Assembly: GCA_021850545.1 (NCBI GenBank)
Contig: JAJZLU010000035.1
Coordinates: 205,784-269,783 of the forward strand
Source of the DNA: Thermoplasmata archaeon
GTDB taxonomy: Archaea; Thermoplasmatota; Thermoplasmata; Thermoplasmatales; Thermoplasmataceae
DNA: 64,000 nucleotides
Direction: 5' to 3'
In this document: piece by piece, positions 7,720 to 16,580 of the stretch
Numbering within the stretch: the stretch's first letter is position 1
Layout of the letters: each line of letters opens with the position of its first letter
Program-made: the position numbers and the translations under genes
Notes under the pieces: generated by a model
The model's database searches: none
What the model saw: only the letters and a program-made list of their open reading frames with translations
What the model was told of the DNA's origin: nothing

Positions 7720-9321
7720 TTGATTGCTCTTGGGATAGAAGGGACTGCTCACACCATAAGTTGCGGGATTGTTGACCAGAAGAATATTCTCAGCAACGTT
7801 TCCAGGACCTACCATAACCCCAATGGCGGTATCCATCCGAGAGAAGCGGCACAGCACCACGCTGACAACGTAAAGGATGTTATTGATGGCGCAATGCAAA
7901 ACGCTGGGCTTCGGCTCGATGACGTGGATCTTGTGGCATATTCCAGAGGCCCGGGGCTGGGACCTTGCCTAAGAATTGCTGCCACAGCTGCTCGAACGAT
8001 TTCTGTGAAAGCAGGCAAGCCAATAGTGGGAGTTAACCACCCCCTTGGCCATGTTGAAATTGGAAGGAAGGTAACGGGCGCATCAGACCCAATAATGCTT
8101 TACGTTTCAGGCGGGAACACCCAGGTGATATCTCACTCCAATGGGCGATACAGGGTAATGGGGGAAACTATGGACATTGGGCTGGGAAATCTCCTTGACA
8201 AGCTTGGTAGAGATATAGGATTCCCGTTCCCAGGAGGGCCGCAAATAGAGAGACTTGCCCTGCAGGGAAAAAAACTCATTGATTTGCCATACTCAGTTAA
8301 GGGTATGGACACTTCATTCTCAGGCATTTACACTGCAGCCAGAGAACACCTGAAAAAGGGAGAAAGTCCTGAGGACGTATGTTTCAGTGTTCAGGAATAT
8401 TCATTTGCAATGCTCCTGGAAGTTCTTGAAAGGGGGCTTCACCAAACATCAAAAGATGAAATACTGCTTGCGGGAGGGGTTGCCAAGAACCTCCGTCTCA
8501 GGGAGATGATTTCAGAGCTCTCAGCGCATCTTGGAATAAAAGCCTACCTCACTGCTGATCAGTACTGCATGGACAATGGCGCTATGATTGCACAAGCTGG
8601 GCTTCTTATGTACAAGAACGGCCACAGGATTGGACTGGATGAGGCTACGGTAGACCAGAGGTTCAGGATAGACCAGGTTGAAGTGCCGTGGATACCAGAT
8701 TCCGGAAGAAATATTCCGGAAAACCGTGGAGCTGAATCTGTAGTCAGCATCACCGAATACCGCGGCAGAGAAACTGTCACGAAGATGCGGATCCCCAAGA
8801 CATACAGGAACCTTGAGCTTGACAACAACATTAGGATTGCGAGGATGAGAAACGAGCTAAGCATCATACTTAAGGGAAGGGAAATAGGCATTCCGTTTCC
8901 CGGTGTATATGATGTTGACCCTGTTAAATTTTCAACTACTTATGAGAGAATAACAGGAGGCACCCTCAGGAATTATATGAAGGAACGGGACAGCGTTGAA
9001 GGAACCATTCACCAACTGGGTTCCTATGTCGGCAAAATGCATTCAGCTGGCATAACCCATGGTGATCTGACTGTATCCAATGTGCTTGTTGCAGAAGACG
9101 GAAAGCCTTTCTTCATAGACACAAGCATGGGAAAGTCGGATTCTGAGATTGAAGACATGGCTGTGGATGTTTACCTATTTGATGAATCCCTCAAAGCTGC
9201 CTCCATTAGGGCAGAAACTGAGATGTCCACATTCAGGAAGGGATATCGGGAAAGTTTTGCCAAGTGGAATGAAGTCTTTGCCACGGTTTCTGAGCTTGAA
9301 AGGAGGAGGCGGTACGTCTGA
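7720..9321 (+). CDS. kae1-bud32: Kae1-Bud32 fusion, KEOPS complex
   Basis: A bifunctional KEOPS protein for N6-threonylcarbamoyladenosine at position 37 of ANN-decoding tRNAs. Residues 1 to about 325 are the Kae1 threonylcarbamoyl transferase, with metal-binding His107 and His111 in NHPLGHVEIG. Residues about 345-533 are the Bud32 atypical kinase, with HGDLTVSN at 447-454 and the metal-binding Asp467 in IDTSMG. The fusion is known from several euryarchaea including Thermoplasma relatives. The start is TTG at 7720. A CTTAAATAT box at 7685-7693 lies the right distance upstream for a leaderless transcript. The XTP pyrophosphatase gene follows immediately. Confidence 0.95.
   Translation: MIALGIEGTAHTISCGIVDQKNILSNVSRTYHNPNGGIHPREAAQHHADNVKDVIDGAMQNAGLRLDDVDLVAYSRGPGLGPCLRIAATAARTISVKAGKPIVGVNHPLGHVEIGRKVTGASDPIMLYVSGGNTQVISHSNGRYRVMGETMDIGLGNLLDKLGRDIGFPFPGGPQIERLALQGKKLIDLPYSVKGMDTSFSGIYTAAREHLKKGESPEDVCFSVQEYSFAMLLEVLERGLHQTSKDEILLAGGVAKNLRLREMISELSAHLGIKAYLTADQYCMDNGAMIAQAGLLMYKNGHRIGLDEATVDQRFRIDQVEVPWIPDSGRNIPENRGAESVVSITEYRGRETVTKMRIPKTYRNLELDNNIRIARMRNELSIILKGREIGIPFPGVYDVDPVKFSTTYERITGGTLRNYMKERDSVEGTIHQLGSYVGKMHSAGITHGDLTVSNVLVAEDGKPFFIDTSMGKSDSEIEDMAVDVYLFDESLKAASIRAETEMSTFRKGYRESFAKWNEVFATVSELERRRRYV
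9301..9309 (+). promoter_or_regulatory. Strong Shine-Dalgarno before a non-standard start
   Basis: AGGAGGAGG lies inside the end of the Kae1-Bud32 gene. It is 8-11 bases from CTG 9318 or ATT 9321 and about 20 bases from the GTG at 9330. Its position favours initiation upstream of the GTG for the diphosphatase gene. Confidence 0.55.
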
Positions 9322-9869
9322 TTAAGTTCGTGACAAGCAATGAGCATAAATTTCAGGAGATATGGGAAAAACTCAAAAAATCCAATATTCTAATTGAATG
9401 GGCAAGGATGTCCTACGAAGAAATACAGGCTGACGAGACCTCAGAGATATCAGCCGACAGCGCCAGGAAACTTGCCCCCTTCATAGAAAGCCCGTTTTTC
9501 CTTGAGGATACTGGACTTTACATAGACTCCCTGAATGGTTTCCCTGGCCCCTACTCTTCATTTGTTTCCAAAAAGATAGGCAACCGGGGCATCATAAGGC
9601 TTATGGAGGGTATGGGCAGAACTGCGAGATTCGTGACTGTAATCACATTATGTGCAAACGGTGCGTTCCATCAGTTTACAGGTACGCTTGAAGGCAAAAT
9701 CTCACTTGAGATAAGGGGCGAAGGCGGATTTGGCTTTGACCCCATTTTTGTTCCATCCGGAGAGGGGAGGACCCTTGCAGAAATGACCATTGACGAAAAG
9801 AACAGTATTTCGCATAGGTCAATGGCATTGGAGCAGTTGGTTTCATTTCTTTCAAATGGGAACTTATGA
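9321..9869 (+). CDS. rdgB: XTP/dITP diphosphatase (HAM1/RdgB family)
   Basis: A house-cleaning pyrophosphatase that hydrolyses ITP, dITP and XTP so they are not built into nucleic acid. The family signature residues SNEHK near the N-terminus, FLEDTGL in the middle, and the C-terminal FGFDPIF and SHRS motifs are all present. The first standard start, GTG at 9330, would remove the beta-1 strand. An in-frame ATT at 9321 gives the canonical (I/M)KFVTSNEHK beginning, overlaps the last base of the Kae1-Bud32 stop, and has an AGGAGGAGG Shine-Dalgarno at 9301-9309 a suitable distance away. The ATT start is inference; the family call is firm. Confidence 0.88.
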   Translation: MKFVTSNEHKFQEIWEKLKKSNILIEWARMSYEEIQADETSEISADSARKLAPFIESPFFLEDTGLYIDSLNGFPGPYSSFVSKKIGNRGIIRLMEGMGRTARFVTVITLCANGAFHQFTGTLEGKISLEIRGEGGFGFDPIFVPSGEGRTLAEMTIDEKNSISHRSMALEQLVSFLSNGNL

Positions 9870-9931
9870 CATGTTGTTGAAACCTTTAATCGATGGGATT
9901 AAATAATGCGGTTTTATGGTTCAACGAAACC

Positions 9932-10306
9932 ATGAGCAGATCCTGGAGACAATACCAGTCATATATTTACCTCGCTTTTCTCGCACTCGGCGCAGTCATA
10001 CTCATCATGACGATTAATGATCTTATAGTGAACAACCCTGCCTTAAAATCCTCAGGGTTCACCCTTGTCTCAACTGGTGCCTGGGAGACATGGATCTTTG
10101 CAATCGCTCTTCTAGTTTCCATCATCTTTGCATACTATTTTGCAAAAGTCGTACAGGAGACCAAGAAATTCCACTCCCTTGTGGACAGTTCTAGCAAACA
10201 TAACTTCGTTAAGAACCTGAGAGACCTGCAAAAAATTGCCAGGCACCTTGGGCCCAGATATGAAGGGATCCTCAAAGAATCCATGGAAAAGTGGAAAGTG
10301 AAATAA
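9932..10306 (+). CDS. Two-TM membrane protein, DUF3198-like
   Basis: The product is about 124 residues from ATG 9932 (MSRSWRQY...). It has two hydrophobic segments, about residues 10-32 and 55-75, and a charged cytoplasmic tail with a KNLRDLQKIARHLGPRYEG helix. Length and layout resemble the DUF3198 membrane proteins of Thermoplasmata, though this was not checked by search. An earlier in-frame ATG at 9893 exists, but a TTAAATAA box at 9899-9906 lies about 26 bases before 9932, which favours the later start. Function is unknown. Confidence 0.75.
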   Translation: MSRSWRQYQSYIYLAFLALGAVILIMTINDLIVNNPALKSSGFTLVSTGAWETWIFAIALLVSIIFAYYFAKVVQETKKFHSLVDSSSKHNFVKNLRDLQKIARHLGPRYEGILKESMEKWKVK

Positions 10307-10349
10307 TCCATTTTTAAATTTTAAATATAAGGGAAGAGCAAGAAAAATA

Positions 10350-11183
10350 CTACTGGTTTATGAGGTCCTTCACGAACTGCGGAAGGTTGAATGAGCCCCG
10401 CAGGACGCCCTCATTAAAATATCTGCCAGATTTGATTTCCCCATTTCTTTGCATTGGTTCGTAGTCAAGCCCCATGGTAAAGGACCAGAATCCGCTTGGA
10501 TATGTTGGTATGAAGGCTGTGTAACTTGCTACTTTGGAGAAAACCTTGCTCATTCCGCCGTGAGCCATCTGTAGGGCCTTGGGTTGGTAAAATGGGGAAC
10601 CTGATTGTGTAACCACTATCCCATCCTCTGAAAGCACTCCCTTAATTGCCCTATAAAAATCCTCCATGAAAAGGCCTTCGGCGGGGCCAACGGGATCAGT
10701 TGAATCAATAATGACCAGATCAAATTTCTCGCTTGTGGTCTTGATGTATTTAACGCCATCTTCGATCCTGAGGTCAACCTTCTTGTCCTCAAATGACTTA
10801 TAAAGATCATAAAAATGCTTCTTGCAGACTTCCACAACTTGTGTGTCGATCTCTACATTAACAACTTTCTTGAAGCCCATCTTAAGGAGCTGGCCGGCTG
10901 TTCCCCCGTCACCTCCGCCTATGACGAGAGCGCTTTCAGGTGCTCGCCTGGCAAGGTAGTATGGCACCATTGTTATCATTTCGTGGTAGACGAATTCATC
11001 CCTTTCTGTCAGCTGCACGGTGCCATCTATTGTCAGCAGCTTACCGAAGTCATAAGTATCGAAAACGTCAATCCGCTGGAAGTCGGTCTTGACTGAAAGC
11101 AATTGGTCCTTTACCCTGAAGGACAGTTGCAGATTGTCTGAATATCTCTCTGAAAACCAGTTTTCTATTAACTTCACAATCAC
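10350..11183 (-). CDS. speE: Spermidine synthase (polyamine aminopropyltransferase)
   Basis: Transfers an aminopropyl group from decarboxylated S-adenosylmethionine to a diamine or agmatine to make polyamines, which stabilise nucleic acids in hot or acidic cells. The 277-residue protein has the family motifs DEFVYHEM at 62-69, the nucleotide-binding GGGDGG at 89-94 and the catalytic-aspartate segment [11 protein letters not shown] near 157. The start is GTG at 11183. A GGATTAAATAC box about 20-28 bases upstream suggests a leaderless transcript. It is monocistronic and converges on the gene at 9932. Confidence 0.93.
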   Translation of the reverse strand: MIVKLIENWFSERYSDNLQLSFRVKDQLLSVKTDFQRIDVFDTYDFGKLLTIDGTVQLTERDEFVYHEMITMVPYYLARRAPESALVIGGGDGGTAGQLLKMGFKKVVNVEIDTQVVEVCKKHFYDLYKSFEDKKVDLRIEDGVKYIKTTSEKFDLVIIDSTDPVGPAEGLFMEDFYRAIKGVLSEDGIVVTQSGSPFYQPKALQMAHGGMSKVFSKVASYTAFIPTYPSGFWSFTMGLDYEPMQRNGEIKSGRYFNEGVLRGSFNLPQFVKDLINQ

Positions 11184-11530
11184 TTCAATAGGAGGATTGT
11201 ATTTAATCCTTTAACATAGCGTGCCTGATTATTCCTATAGACAATTTGTTCCTCTATTGAATCAGATCATGGTGGTTTGGAAAATGAAATCCGAGCATGC
11301 AACTGATGAATAAAGAAACAACGACTCACTGTATTCTCAATTATAATGCACCCCCACTGAAAATCTAGATTTCTTGTAACATTAGAAAAAAGGGACTTTA
11401 CAAGCGCCAGGCTCCCCAGATCACAACAAATAAATATAAAAAATAAACAAATTAATATTCCATAATTTTTATCATAAATTCAGAATATCAGAAAAGTCAA
11501 CAATTTCTCATTTGCAGAAAAAATGCAATA
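11184..11530. other. AT-rich intergenic region between speE and hta
   Basis: About 350 bases with no convincing reading frame on either strand. The left edge carries the speE promoter and the right part runs into the hta promoter. Several A/T tracts are present, especially 11420-11480. No tRNA fold or long repeat was seen. Confidence 0.5.
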
Positions 11531-11577
11531 CAAATATTTTAATAGAACTAACAATATTATCATAGAGGAGGGATGTC
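11531..11577 (+). promoter_or_regulatory. hta promoter and ribosome-binding site
   Basis: An AAATATTTTAAT box at about 11531-11542 is followed roughly 25 bases later by a short leader containing GAGGAGGG (11565-11572), four bases before the ATG. A strong Shine-Dalgarno is unusual among this window's mostly leaderless genes and fits a highly expressed chromatin protein. Confidence 0.6.
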
Positions 11578-11847
11578 ATGGTAGGAATAAGTGAGCTCTC
11601 TAAGACAGTATCTAAAAAGACTGGCACAACCCAGAAGGTCGCGAGAAACGTGATCAAGACCTTCTTGGACACTGTAGTCTCCGAGGCGGACAGAAACAGC
11701 AAGATTAACCTCGCTGGATTTGGAATCTTCGAGAGAAAGACACAGCAGGCCAGAAAGGCAAGGAACCCACAGACAAAGAAAATAATCGAGGTTCCTTCCA
11801 AGAAGAAATTTGTCTTTAGAGCATCAAGCAAGATAAAATACAAGTAA
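11578..11847 (+). CDS. hta: HTa, HU-type histone-like DNA-binding protein
   Basis: A bacterial-type HU protein of 89 residues that packages DNA in Thermoplasmata in place of archaeal histones. The N-terminal helices (ISELSKTVSKKTG...) form the dimer body. The DNA-wrapping arm includes NLAGFGIFERK and the basic RKARNPQTKK stretch, and the C-terminus returns to the body (FRASSKIKYK). Orthologues in Thermoplasma are a classic example of gene acquisition from bacteria. It is monocistronic with its own promoter, strong ribosome-binding site and a T-rich tail after the stop. Confidence 0.96.
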   Translation: MVGISELSKTVSKKTGTTQKVARNVIKTFLDTVVSEADRNSKINLAGFGIFERKTQQARKARNPQTKKIIEVPSKKKFVFRASSKIKYK

Positions 11848-11871
11848 TCTTTACTTGAAAAACCTTTAAAA

Positions 11872-11898
11872 TTCTAAATTTTTTCAATTTTTCATATT
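11872..11898 (+). terminator. T-rich terminator after hta
   Basis: The sequence AAATTTTTTCAATTTTTCAT follows the hta stop by about 25 bases. T-runs of this kind are the usual termination signal for an archaeal transcript. Confidence 0.5.
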
Positions 11899-11974
11899 AT
11901 ATGGAACGTAACGTTATCTGCATATTGCTTAAGGCTGACGGATCGTCGTTTCAAGTAATTTATAGTGATTCTCC

Positions 11975-12145
11975 CTAATGACAATCCCCAGTTCCAGGTA
12001 AGATGTCAACAAAAATTAGCCCCCACAGTTCCTTCACCCCCTTATTGATTTCTAAAGTTGGATTAAAAGCACCTGGCTCCAGCCACATAACATGTTCAAG
12101 CTCCGCAGGTTCGGGCAGGAGAATTGGATAGGGATCAAAAAGCCC
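11975..12145 (-). pseudogene. In-frame extension after the stop of the next gene
   Basis: The reading frame of the 97-residue gene at 12146-12439 continues after its TAA for another 56 sense codons to a TAG at 11975. The translated extension has protein-like composition (DPYPILLPEPAELEHV...WLEPGAFNPTLEINKG). No start codon is present near its beginning. It could be a C-terminal domain cut off by a nonsense mutation or a chance open frame. No family was recognised. Confidence 0.3.
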
Positions 12146-12439
12146 TTAAAGCTGGGAAAATTTCTTTTTCCGTTCCTTTGAAGTATAACCTGTGAGTTTC
12201 TCTATAAGGTCATTAAAAAGCCTGATGGTCTTCAATGGGTCAGGATTTCCGGCATCGTTCTCAGTGTTCACTGCCAGATTCTTCCCCTCCCTATATATTT
12301 CTATGCTCTTGATTCCGGGAAGTGTGCAGTAAACGTGTCCTTCCCTCAATTCCCCATTGCCTGCTGATTCCTTTGTCCTAGCAAGGAGTTCAGGAGGTTC
12401 AATTGAAACTCCTTTCTTGACCGGATATGTTCTTGCCAC
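12146..12439 (-). CDS. Conserved small protein of unknown function (97 aa)
   Basis: A 97-residue soluble protein from GTG at 12439, with AGGTGAG as ribosome-binding site eight bases upstream. The middle reads as a beta-rich stretch (YCTLPGIKSIEIYREGKN) and the C-terminal part as a basic helix. It follows the endonuclease IV-like gene by 11 bases and is probably cotranscribed with it, which might hint at a DNA-related role. No family was recognised. The frame stays open past the TAA (see the adjoining entry), so the protein may be truncated. Confidence 0.7.
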   Translation of the reverse strand: MARTYPVKKGVSIEPPELLARTKESAGNGELREGHVYCTLPGIKSIEIYREGKNLAVNTENDAGNPDPLKTIRLFNDLIEKLTGYTSKERKKKFSQL

Positions 12440-12450
12440 TTTTTCTCACC

Positions 12451-13473
12451 TTAAGTTACCGTTTTCTTGGCTGCTGCTTTCTTTTGGTATTTCTTTGATA
12501 GGGCCCTCAGATAAATGAGGTTCATGTACTGGGCATCATGCTCAAGCAAAGGAGAACTTGAGATTATGGTCATGTCTGAATCATAATCTATCAGGGATTC
12601 AGCAAGAGTTTCAAATTTGAGGTCCCCGTGCTTGATTGCAGTGAGCTTTTCTTCATTGTGGTCCTGGTATTCAACACCTGCGAATTCTGTGTAAAGGTCT
12701 CCCTTTGAATATTTTGAAAATTCACTTATAACCGCATCAAAGTCCTTGACTTCGATAAGTGATCCTGCGTTTATTGAGTGAATATGTGGGAAATTAAGGA
12801 TCGGCTCTATGTCTTTTACTTTCTTTGCAAGGGAAACAAGTTCTGTTGTCGTCCCGAAAATTTCCGTTTTTCCAGAGGATTCTACACCTATGAACGGATA
12901 TCCATGCTCGGGGGAATATTTCTGTGAGAGATCGGAATAAATGTCAATTGCACGCTTCAGACTGTCCTTCTTGTTGCCGAAATAAAAACCGGTATGGGTT
13001 ATGACCCTGTGGGCAGTCATTGCTTTCCCTATCATGAGGGTCCATTTCAGGTGATTATAGGATTTGTCTCCCATTTCATCCTCCTGAAGGAGTTCCATGT
13101 AGTATGGCGCGTGCATGGAAAGTTCTACATCTAATTCCTTGGCCAGTTTTCCACCATCCATTAGGTCGTCATAATTTCTGGCCATGTTCCAGAAGAGTTC
13201 CTGGACGATATCATCCTCTTCTATGACACTGTCTATGCCAATGCCAACATAATTGCCATCCTCATCCTGCCTGAGAACATCGACTATAATTGATGATTCA
13301 ATATCTCTTGGATTCATTCCTGCATATTCTATCGCAGGACTTTCTTCAACATTTACACGGAGAAGTTGCACCTCAAGGGCGTTCAATCCTAGATTGTGGG
13401 CGTCTTCAACAGACTCAATAAAAGTTCTCCCTTTGCTGGTAAGAGGTATCCCAGCTATTCCAAACCTGATCAT
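12451..13473 (-). CDS. Endonuclease IV-like TIM-barrel protein
   Basis: An AP-endonuclease 2 / xylose isomerase-type TIM barrel of 340 residues, likely an apurinic endonuclease in base-excision repair. Candidate zinc ligands are visible in order: His in MHAPYY, His in THTGFY, Glu in VESSGK and His in PHIHS. The later ligands are less clear. ATG 13473 (MIRFGIAGIPL) was chosen because a CTTATATA box lies about 25-32 bases upstream; the 43-residue extension further upstream has no family character. It is divergent from dnaG. Confidence 0.8.
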   Translation of the reverse strand: MIRFGIAGIPLTSKGRTFIESVEDAHNLGLNALEVQLLRVNVEESPAIEYAGMNPRDIESSIIVDVLRQDEDGNYVGIGIDSVIEEDDIVQELFWNMARNYDDLMDGGKLAKELDVELSMHAPYYMELLQEDEMGDKSYNHLKWTLMIGKAMTAHRVITHTGFYFGNKKDSLKRAIDIYSDLSQKYSPEHGYPFIGVESSGKTEIFGTTTELVSLAKKVKDIEPILNFPHIHSINAGSLIEVKDFDAVISEFSKYSKGDLYTEFAGVEYQDHNEEKLTAIKHGDLKFETLAESLIDYDSDMTIISSSPLLEHDAQYMNLIYLRALSKKYQKKAAAKKTVT

Positions 13474-13674
13474 AAAGCATGAGCAAATACCTAAAATGTA
13501 TATAAGTTTTCCAACAATCCCTTTGTCGTTAAACGCAAGAGTTTTGCGCCTTTTCAAGCCCGGTTCAGCATCGAATAAGTTATATAGCATCAAACCATTC
13601 AATTTCGATGGTGATTAATCGGAAAATAGACATTTCCCCTATTATCTCCATTGATATTTATTCAGGTGATTACA

Positions 13675-15021
13675 GTGAATGTAGATCCAAATTTAACAAA
13701 ATATCTAATCAAAGCAAAGATTTCTACGGACGGGGTGGTTGAAAAACCCGACGTTGTAGGAGCCATATTCGGACAGACAGAAGGGCTCCTCGGTGACGAG
13801 CTTGACCTAAGAGATCTTCAGAAAAGCGGTAAGATCGGAAGAATCGAAGTCGAAATAGACAGCAAGAAAGGAAGGACAGACGGTTACGTTTTAATACCGT
13901 CAGGTCTGGACCAGGTTGAAAGCTCAATTCTGGCAGCATCCCTTGAGACTATAGACAGAATTGGCCCATGCAAGGCTAAGGTCGAAGTTGAAAACATAGA
14001 GGATGTAAGGATCCAGAAGAGACACAAGATCATCGAAAGAGCAGAGGCCCTCTACAAGAGAATGAGCGACAGCGGCAAGAGCGTTAGCGAAAGCATTGTT
14101 GCATCAGTTAGAGAAGAAGTGGAGAAGGGCGAGATTGTTACTTACGGTGAAGATAAGCTTCCAGCTGGGCCTGCAGTTAAAGACTCTGATTCAATTATTG
14201 TTGTGGAAGGCAGGAGCGATATTCTCAACCTTCTCAGGTATGGAATCAAGAATACGATTGCAGTGCAGGGAACCAATATCCCCAAAACGGTCCAGAAACT
14301 TTCAAGAGAAAGGACAGTAACGGTGTTCCTTGACGGTGACAGGGGAGGAGACCTTATCCTTAAGGAAATGCTTCAGGTCGCAGAAATCGATTTTGTGGCA
14401 AGGGCTCCACCTGGAACCGAAGTCGAGGAACTTACCTACAAGCAGATTGTTAAGGCCCTGAGGTACAAAACCCCCATAGAACAGTATTTGTCAATGAGGG
14501 GAATGTCAGAGGAACTCAAGGAACTGACTGAGAAAGCAGCTGTAGAATCTGGCCAGAAACAGCCCAAACGCGGATATGAAGAAGCGAAAAGCATTATAGA
14601 AATAAAGACGTCGAAACAGGAAATCGAGAAAAAGCCTGAGCCGCCACAGAGGGCCCCCGAAAGGGAAGAGCCTGTTCCTGCCCAGCAAATCCTGGAGGAA
14701 CCTGAGGACGTACCTGGCAAGGTTGACCTGACAAATCCAAGATCCATAGAGAAGAAAGGGGCAAACCTCGCCAAAGACAAACTGACTGAGTTATACACGA
14801 AAGATGGCATCATGATAGGTTCTTACCAGGTTTCAGAGGCCGTTGACAAGATTCAGGAATCTGCTGACGGTGACACAATAATCACCGGAGGCGTCATTTC
14901 CCAGAGACTTATTGATGTGGCATTCAAGCAGGGCATAAAGAACATATATGGAGCCAAGCTTGGGCACATCACAAAGAAGCCCACAGAAATCAGGGTTATT
15001 TCATGGGAGCGCCATATATAA
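13675..15021 (+). CDS. dnaG: Archaeal DnaG-type primase, TOPRIM domain
   Basis: The archaeal DnaG homologue has a TOPRIM catalytic fold and is found with the RNA exosome in several archaea. The TOPRIM acidic motifs are EGRSD near residue 180 and FLDGDRGGD near 220. A charged, proline/glutamate-rich linker follows (about 330-375) before a conserved C-terminal domain. GTG 13675 gives the usual MNVDPNLTKY start and has AGGTG six bases upstream. In-frame starts at 13651 and 13666 were less convincing. The last 19 bases overlap the next gene in another frame, implying a shared operon. Confidence 0.93.
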   Translation: MNVDPNLTKYLIKAKISTDGVVEKPDVVGAIFGQTEGLLGDELDLRDLQKSGKIGRIEVEIDSKKGRTDGYVLIPSGLDQVESSILAASLETIDRIGPCKAKVEVENIEDVRIQKRHKIIERAEALYKRMSDSGKSVSESIVASVREEVEKGEIVTYGEDKLPAGPAVKDSDSIIVVEGRSDILNLLRYGIKNTIAVQGTNIPKTVQKLSRERTVTVFLDGDRGGDLILKEMLQVAEIDFVARAPPGTEVEELTYKQIVKALRYKTPIEQYLSMRGMSEELKELTEKAAVESGQKQPKRGYEEAKSIIEIKTSKQEIEKKPEPPQRAPEREEPVPAQQILEEPEDVPGKVDLTNPRSIEKKGANLAKDKLTELYTKDGIMIGSYQVSEAVDKIQESADGDTIITGGVISQRLIDVAFKQGIKNIYGAKLGHITKKPTEIRVISWERHI

Positions 15022-16505
15022 ACAACGATTACAGGGATGCGTCCGATACCTCGCAGATAGCCATTCCCGCCAATCCCCTTGATAGGGTGATTGGCCAGGA
15101 TGAAGCTGTAAGGATGGCACAAATTGCTGCGAAGCAAAGGAGGCACCTTCTTTTAGTAGGCCCGCCTGGGGTTGGCAAGTCAATGATCGCGCAGGCCATG
15201 TCATTTTACCTTCCAAGGCCTAAGCAGGAAATCAGAGTCGTGCATAACCCCCAGTACCCTGAAAGGCCATTTATAGAAATCAAAAACAGCGACCAGATAA
15301 AGGTAGAGAAAGAGGAACAAAACCTGGTTGAGGGAGAGACCATAGACCCCAGGGATGCCCCACTCAATGTTGCAGAGAGGCTCAATTACAGATGCCCCCG
15401 GTGTGGTTACTATTCACTCCCAACTGAAATGGTTTGCCCTAACTGCAGCAGCCCGAAGACCCAGCCAACTACCCAACAGGGCCCATTTGGCGATGTGTTT
15501 AACGTCATTGGGGCAGCTTTTGGAGTGCAGAACAGCACTGACAAGGTGACGTCTACAAGGAGGGTCGGAGAACGGGAGGAAGTAATAGTTTACGAAAAAT
15601 ATGGGGACAAAATCCGCGTCCTTGACGAAAAGACCCTCGAAAGGCGCAGGAAGATGGAAAAGAAGAGCCCCAGCAAGGTCATAATCCCCATTGACAGGAA
15701 CCCTTTTGTGCTTGCCACGGGAGCCAGCGAAACAGAACTTCTGGGGGACGTCCGCCATGACCCCTATGGAGGGCACCCACAGCTCGGAACGCTTCCATAC
15801 GAACGTGTCATTGCCGGTGCAGTGCATGAGGCACATGAGGGTGTGTTGTTCATAGATGAAATAACGCATCTGGGTAACCTTCAGCGATTCATCCTCACAG
15901 CCATGCAGGAGAGAAGCTTTCCCATCACTGGAAGAAATCCGCAGAGCGCAGGCGCCAGTGTTAGGGTTGACAAAGTCCCGGCTGAATTTATATTAGTGGC
16001 TGCATGCAACATTCAGGACCTCCAGTATATTCTAAGCCCATTAAGATCAAGAATAGTTGGAAGCGGTTACGAAATGCTCATGGAAGTCGCAATGCCGGAT
16101 ACCCCGGAAAACCGGCTTAAGTATCTGCAATTCATCACTCAGGAAATCATTTCAGACAGAAAGATACCCCATATGGAACTCGCGGGTGCTGAGTTGATCA
16201 TCGAGGAAGGCCTCAGGCGCGCAAGGGAGATAGACCACAAGGAGAGAGCCCTCACCCTTAGGCTGAGGGAACTTGGAGGCCTTATAAGGGCTTCGGGTGA
16301 CATTGCTGTGGCATCAGAAAGGCACCTTATAGAAAAGAATGATGTTGTTGAGGCATTGAAGATGTACCTCCCGGTTGAGGAAAAGATAAAGAAGTATTAT
16401 GGAAACCTTGGAGCAGCCATGTCCTCTGAGAATACCCTGTCCCAGAGTGGCGAAAACTACTATATGAACTACCACAACTACAGGGAAGACCGTTCATACG
16501 ACTAA
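15003..16505 (+). CDS. Lon/Mg-chelatase-type AAA+ ATPase with zinc ribbon, no protease domain
   Basis: A 500-residue AAA+ ATPase. Walker A is GPPGVGKS at 53-60 and Walker B is GVLFIDEITHL near 280, followed by a sensor/arginine-finger region (LSPLRSRIVG). The best match in general layout is archaeal LonB. A zinc ribbon (CPRCGYY...CPNCSSP) is inserted at about 130-150. The protein ends in a charged Tyr/Asn-rich tail with no serine-lysine protease domain and no clear membrane segments. It starts inside the end of dnaG. It may remodel proteins or act as a chaperone; that is inference. Confidence 0.85.
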   Translation: MGAPYINNDYRDASDTSQIAIPANPLDRVIGQDEAVRMAQIAAKQRRHLLLVGPPGVGKSMIAQAMSFYLPRPKQEIRVVHNPQYPERPFIEIKNSDQIKVEKEEQNLVEGETIDPRDAPLNVAERLNYRCPRCGYYSLPTEMVCPNCSSPKTQPTTQQGPFGDVFNVIGAAFGVQNSTDKVTSTRRVGEREEVIVYEKYGDKIRVLDEKTLERRRKMEKKSPSKVIIPIDRNPFVLATGASETELLGDVRHDPYGGHPQLGTLPYERVIAGAVHEAHEGVLFIDEITHLGNLQRFILTAMQERSFPITGRNPQSAGASVRVDKVPAEFILVAACNIQDLQYILSPLRSRIVGSGYEMLMEVAMPDTPENRLKYLQFITQEIISDRKIPHMELAGAELIIEEGLRRAREIDHKERALTLRLRELGGLIRASGDIAVASERHLIEKNDVVEALKMYLPVEEKIKKYYGNLGAAMSSENTLSQSGENYYMNYHNYREDRSYD

Positions 16506-16580
16506 CCTGGACCTGTTGGAAAGACAGTTTCAAGCAAAAATTTAATTATTCCTCATCCTAACACACCTTGGATTAATAAA

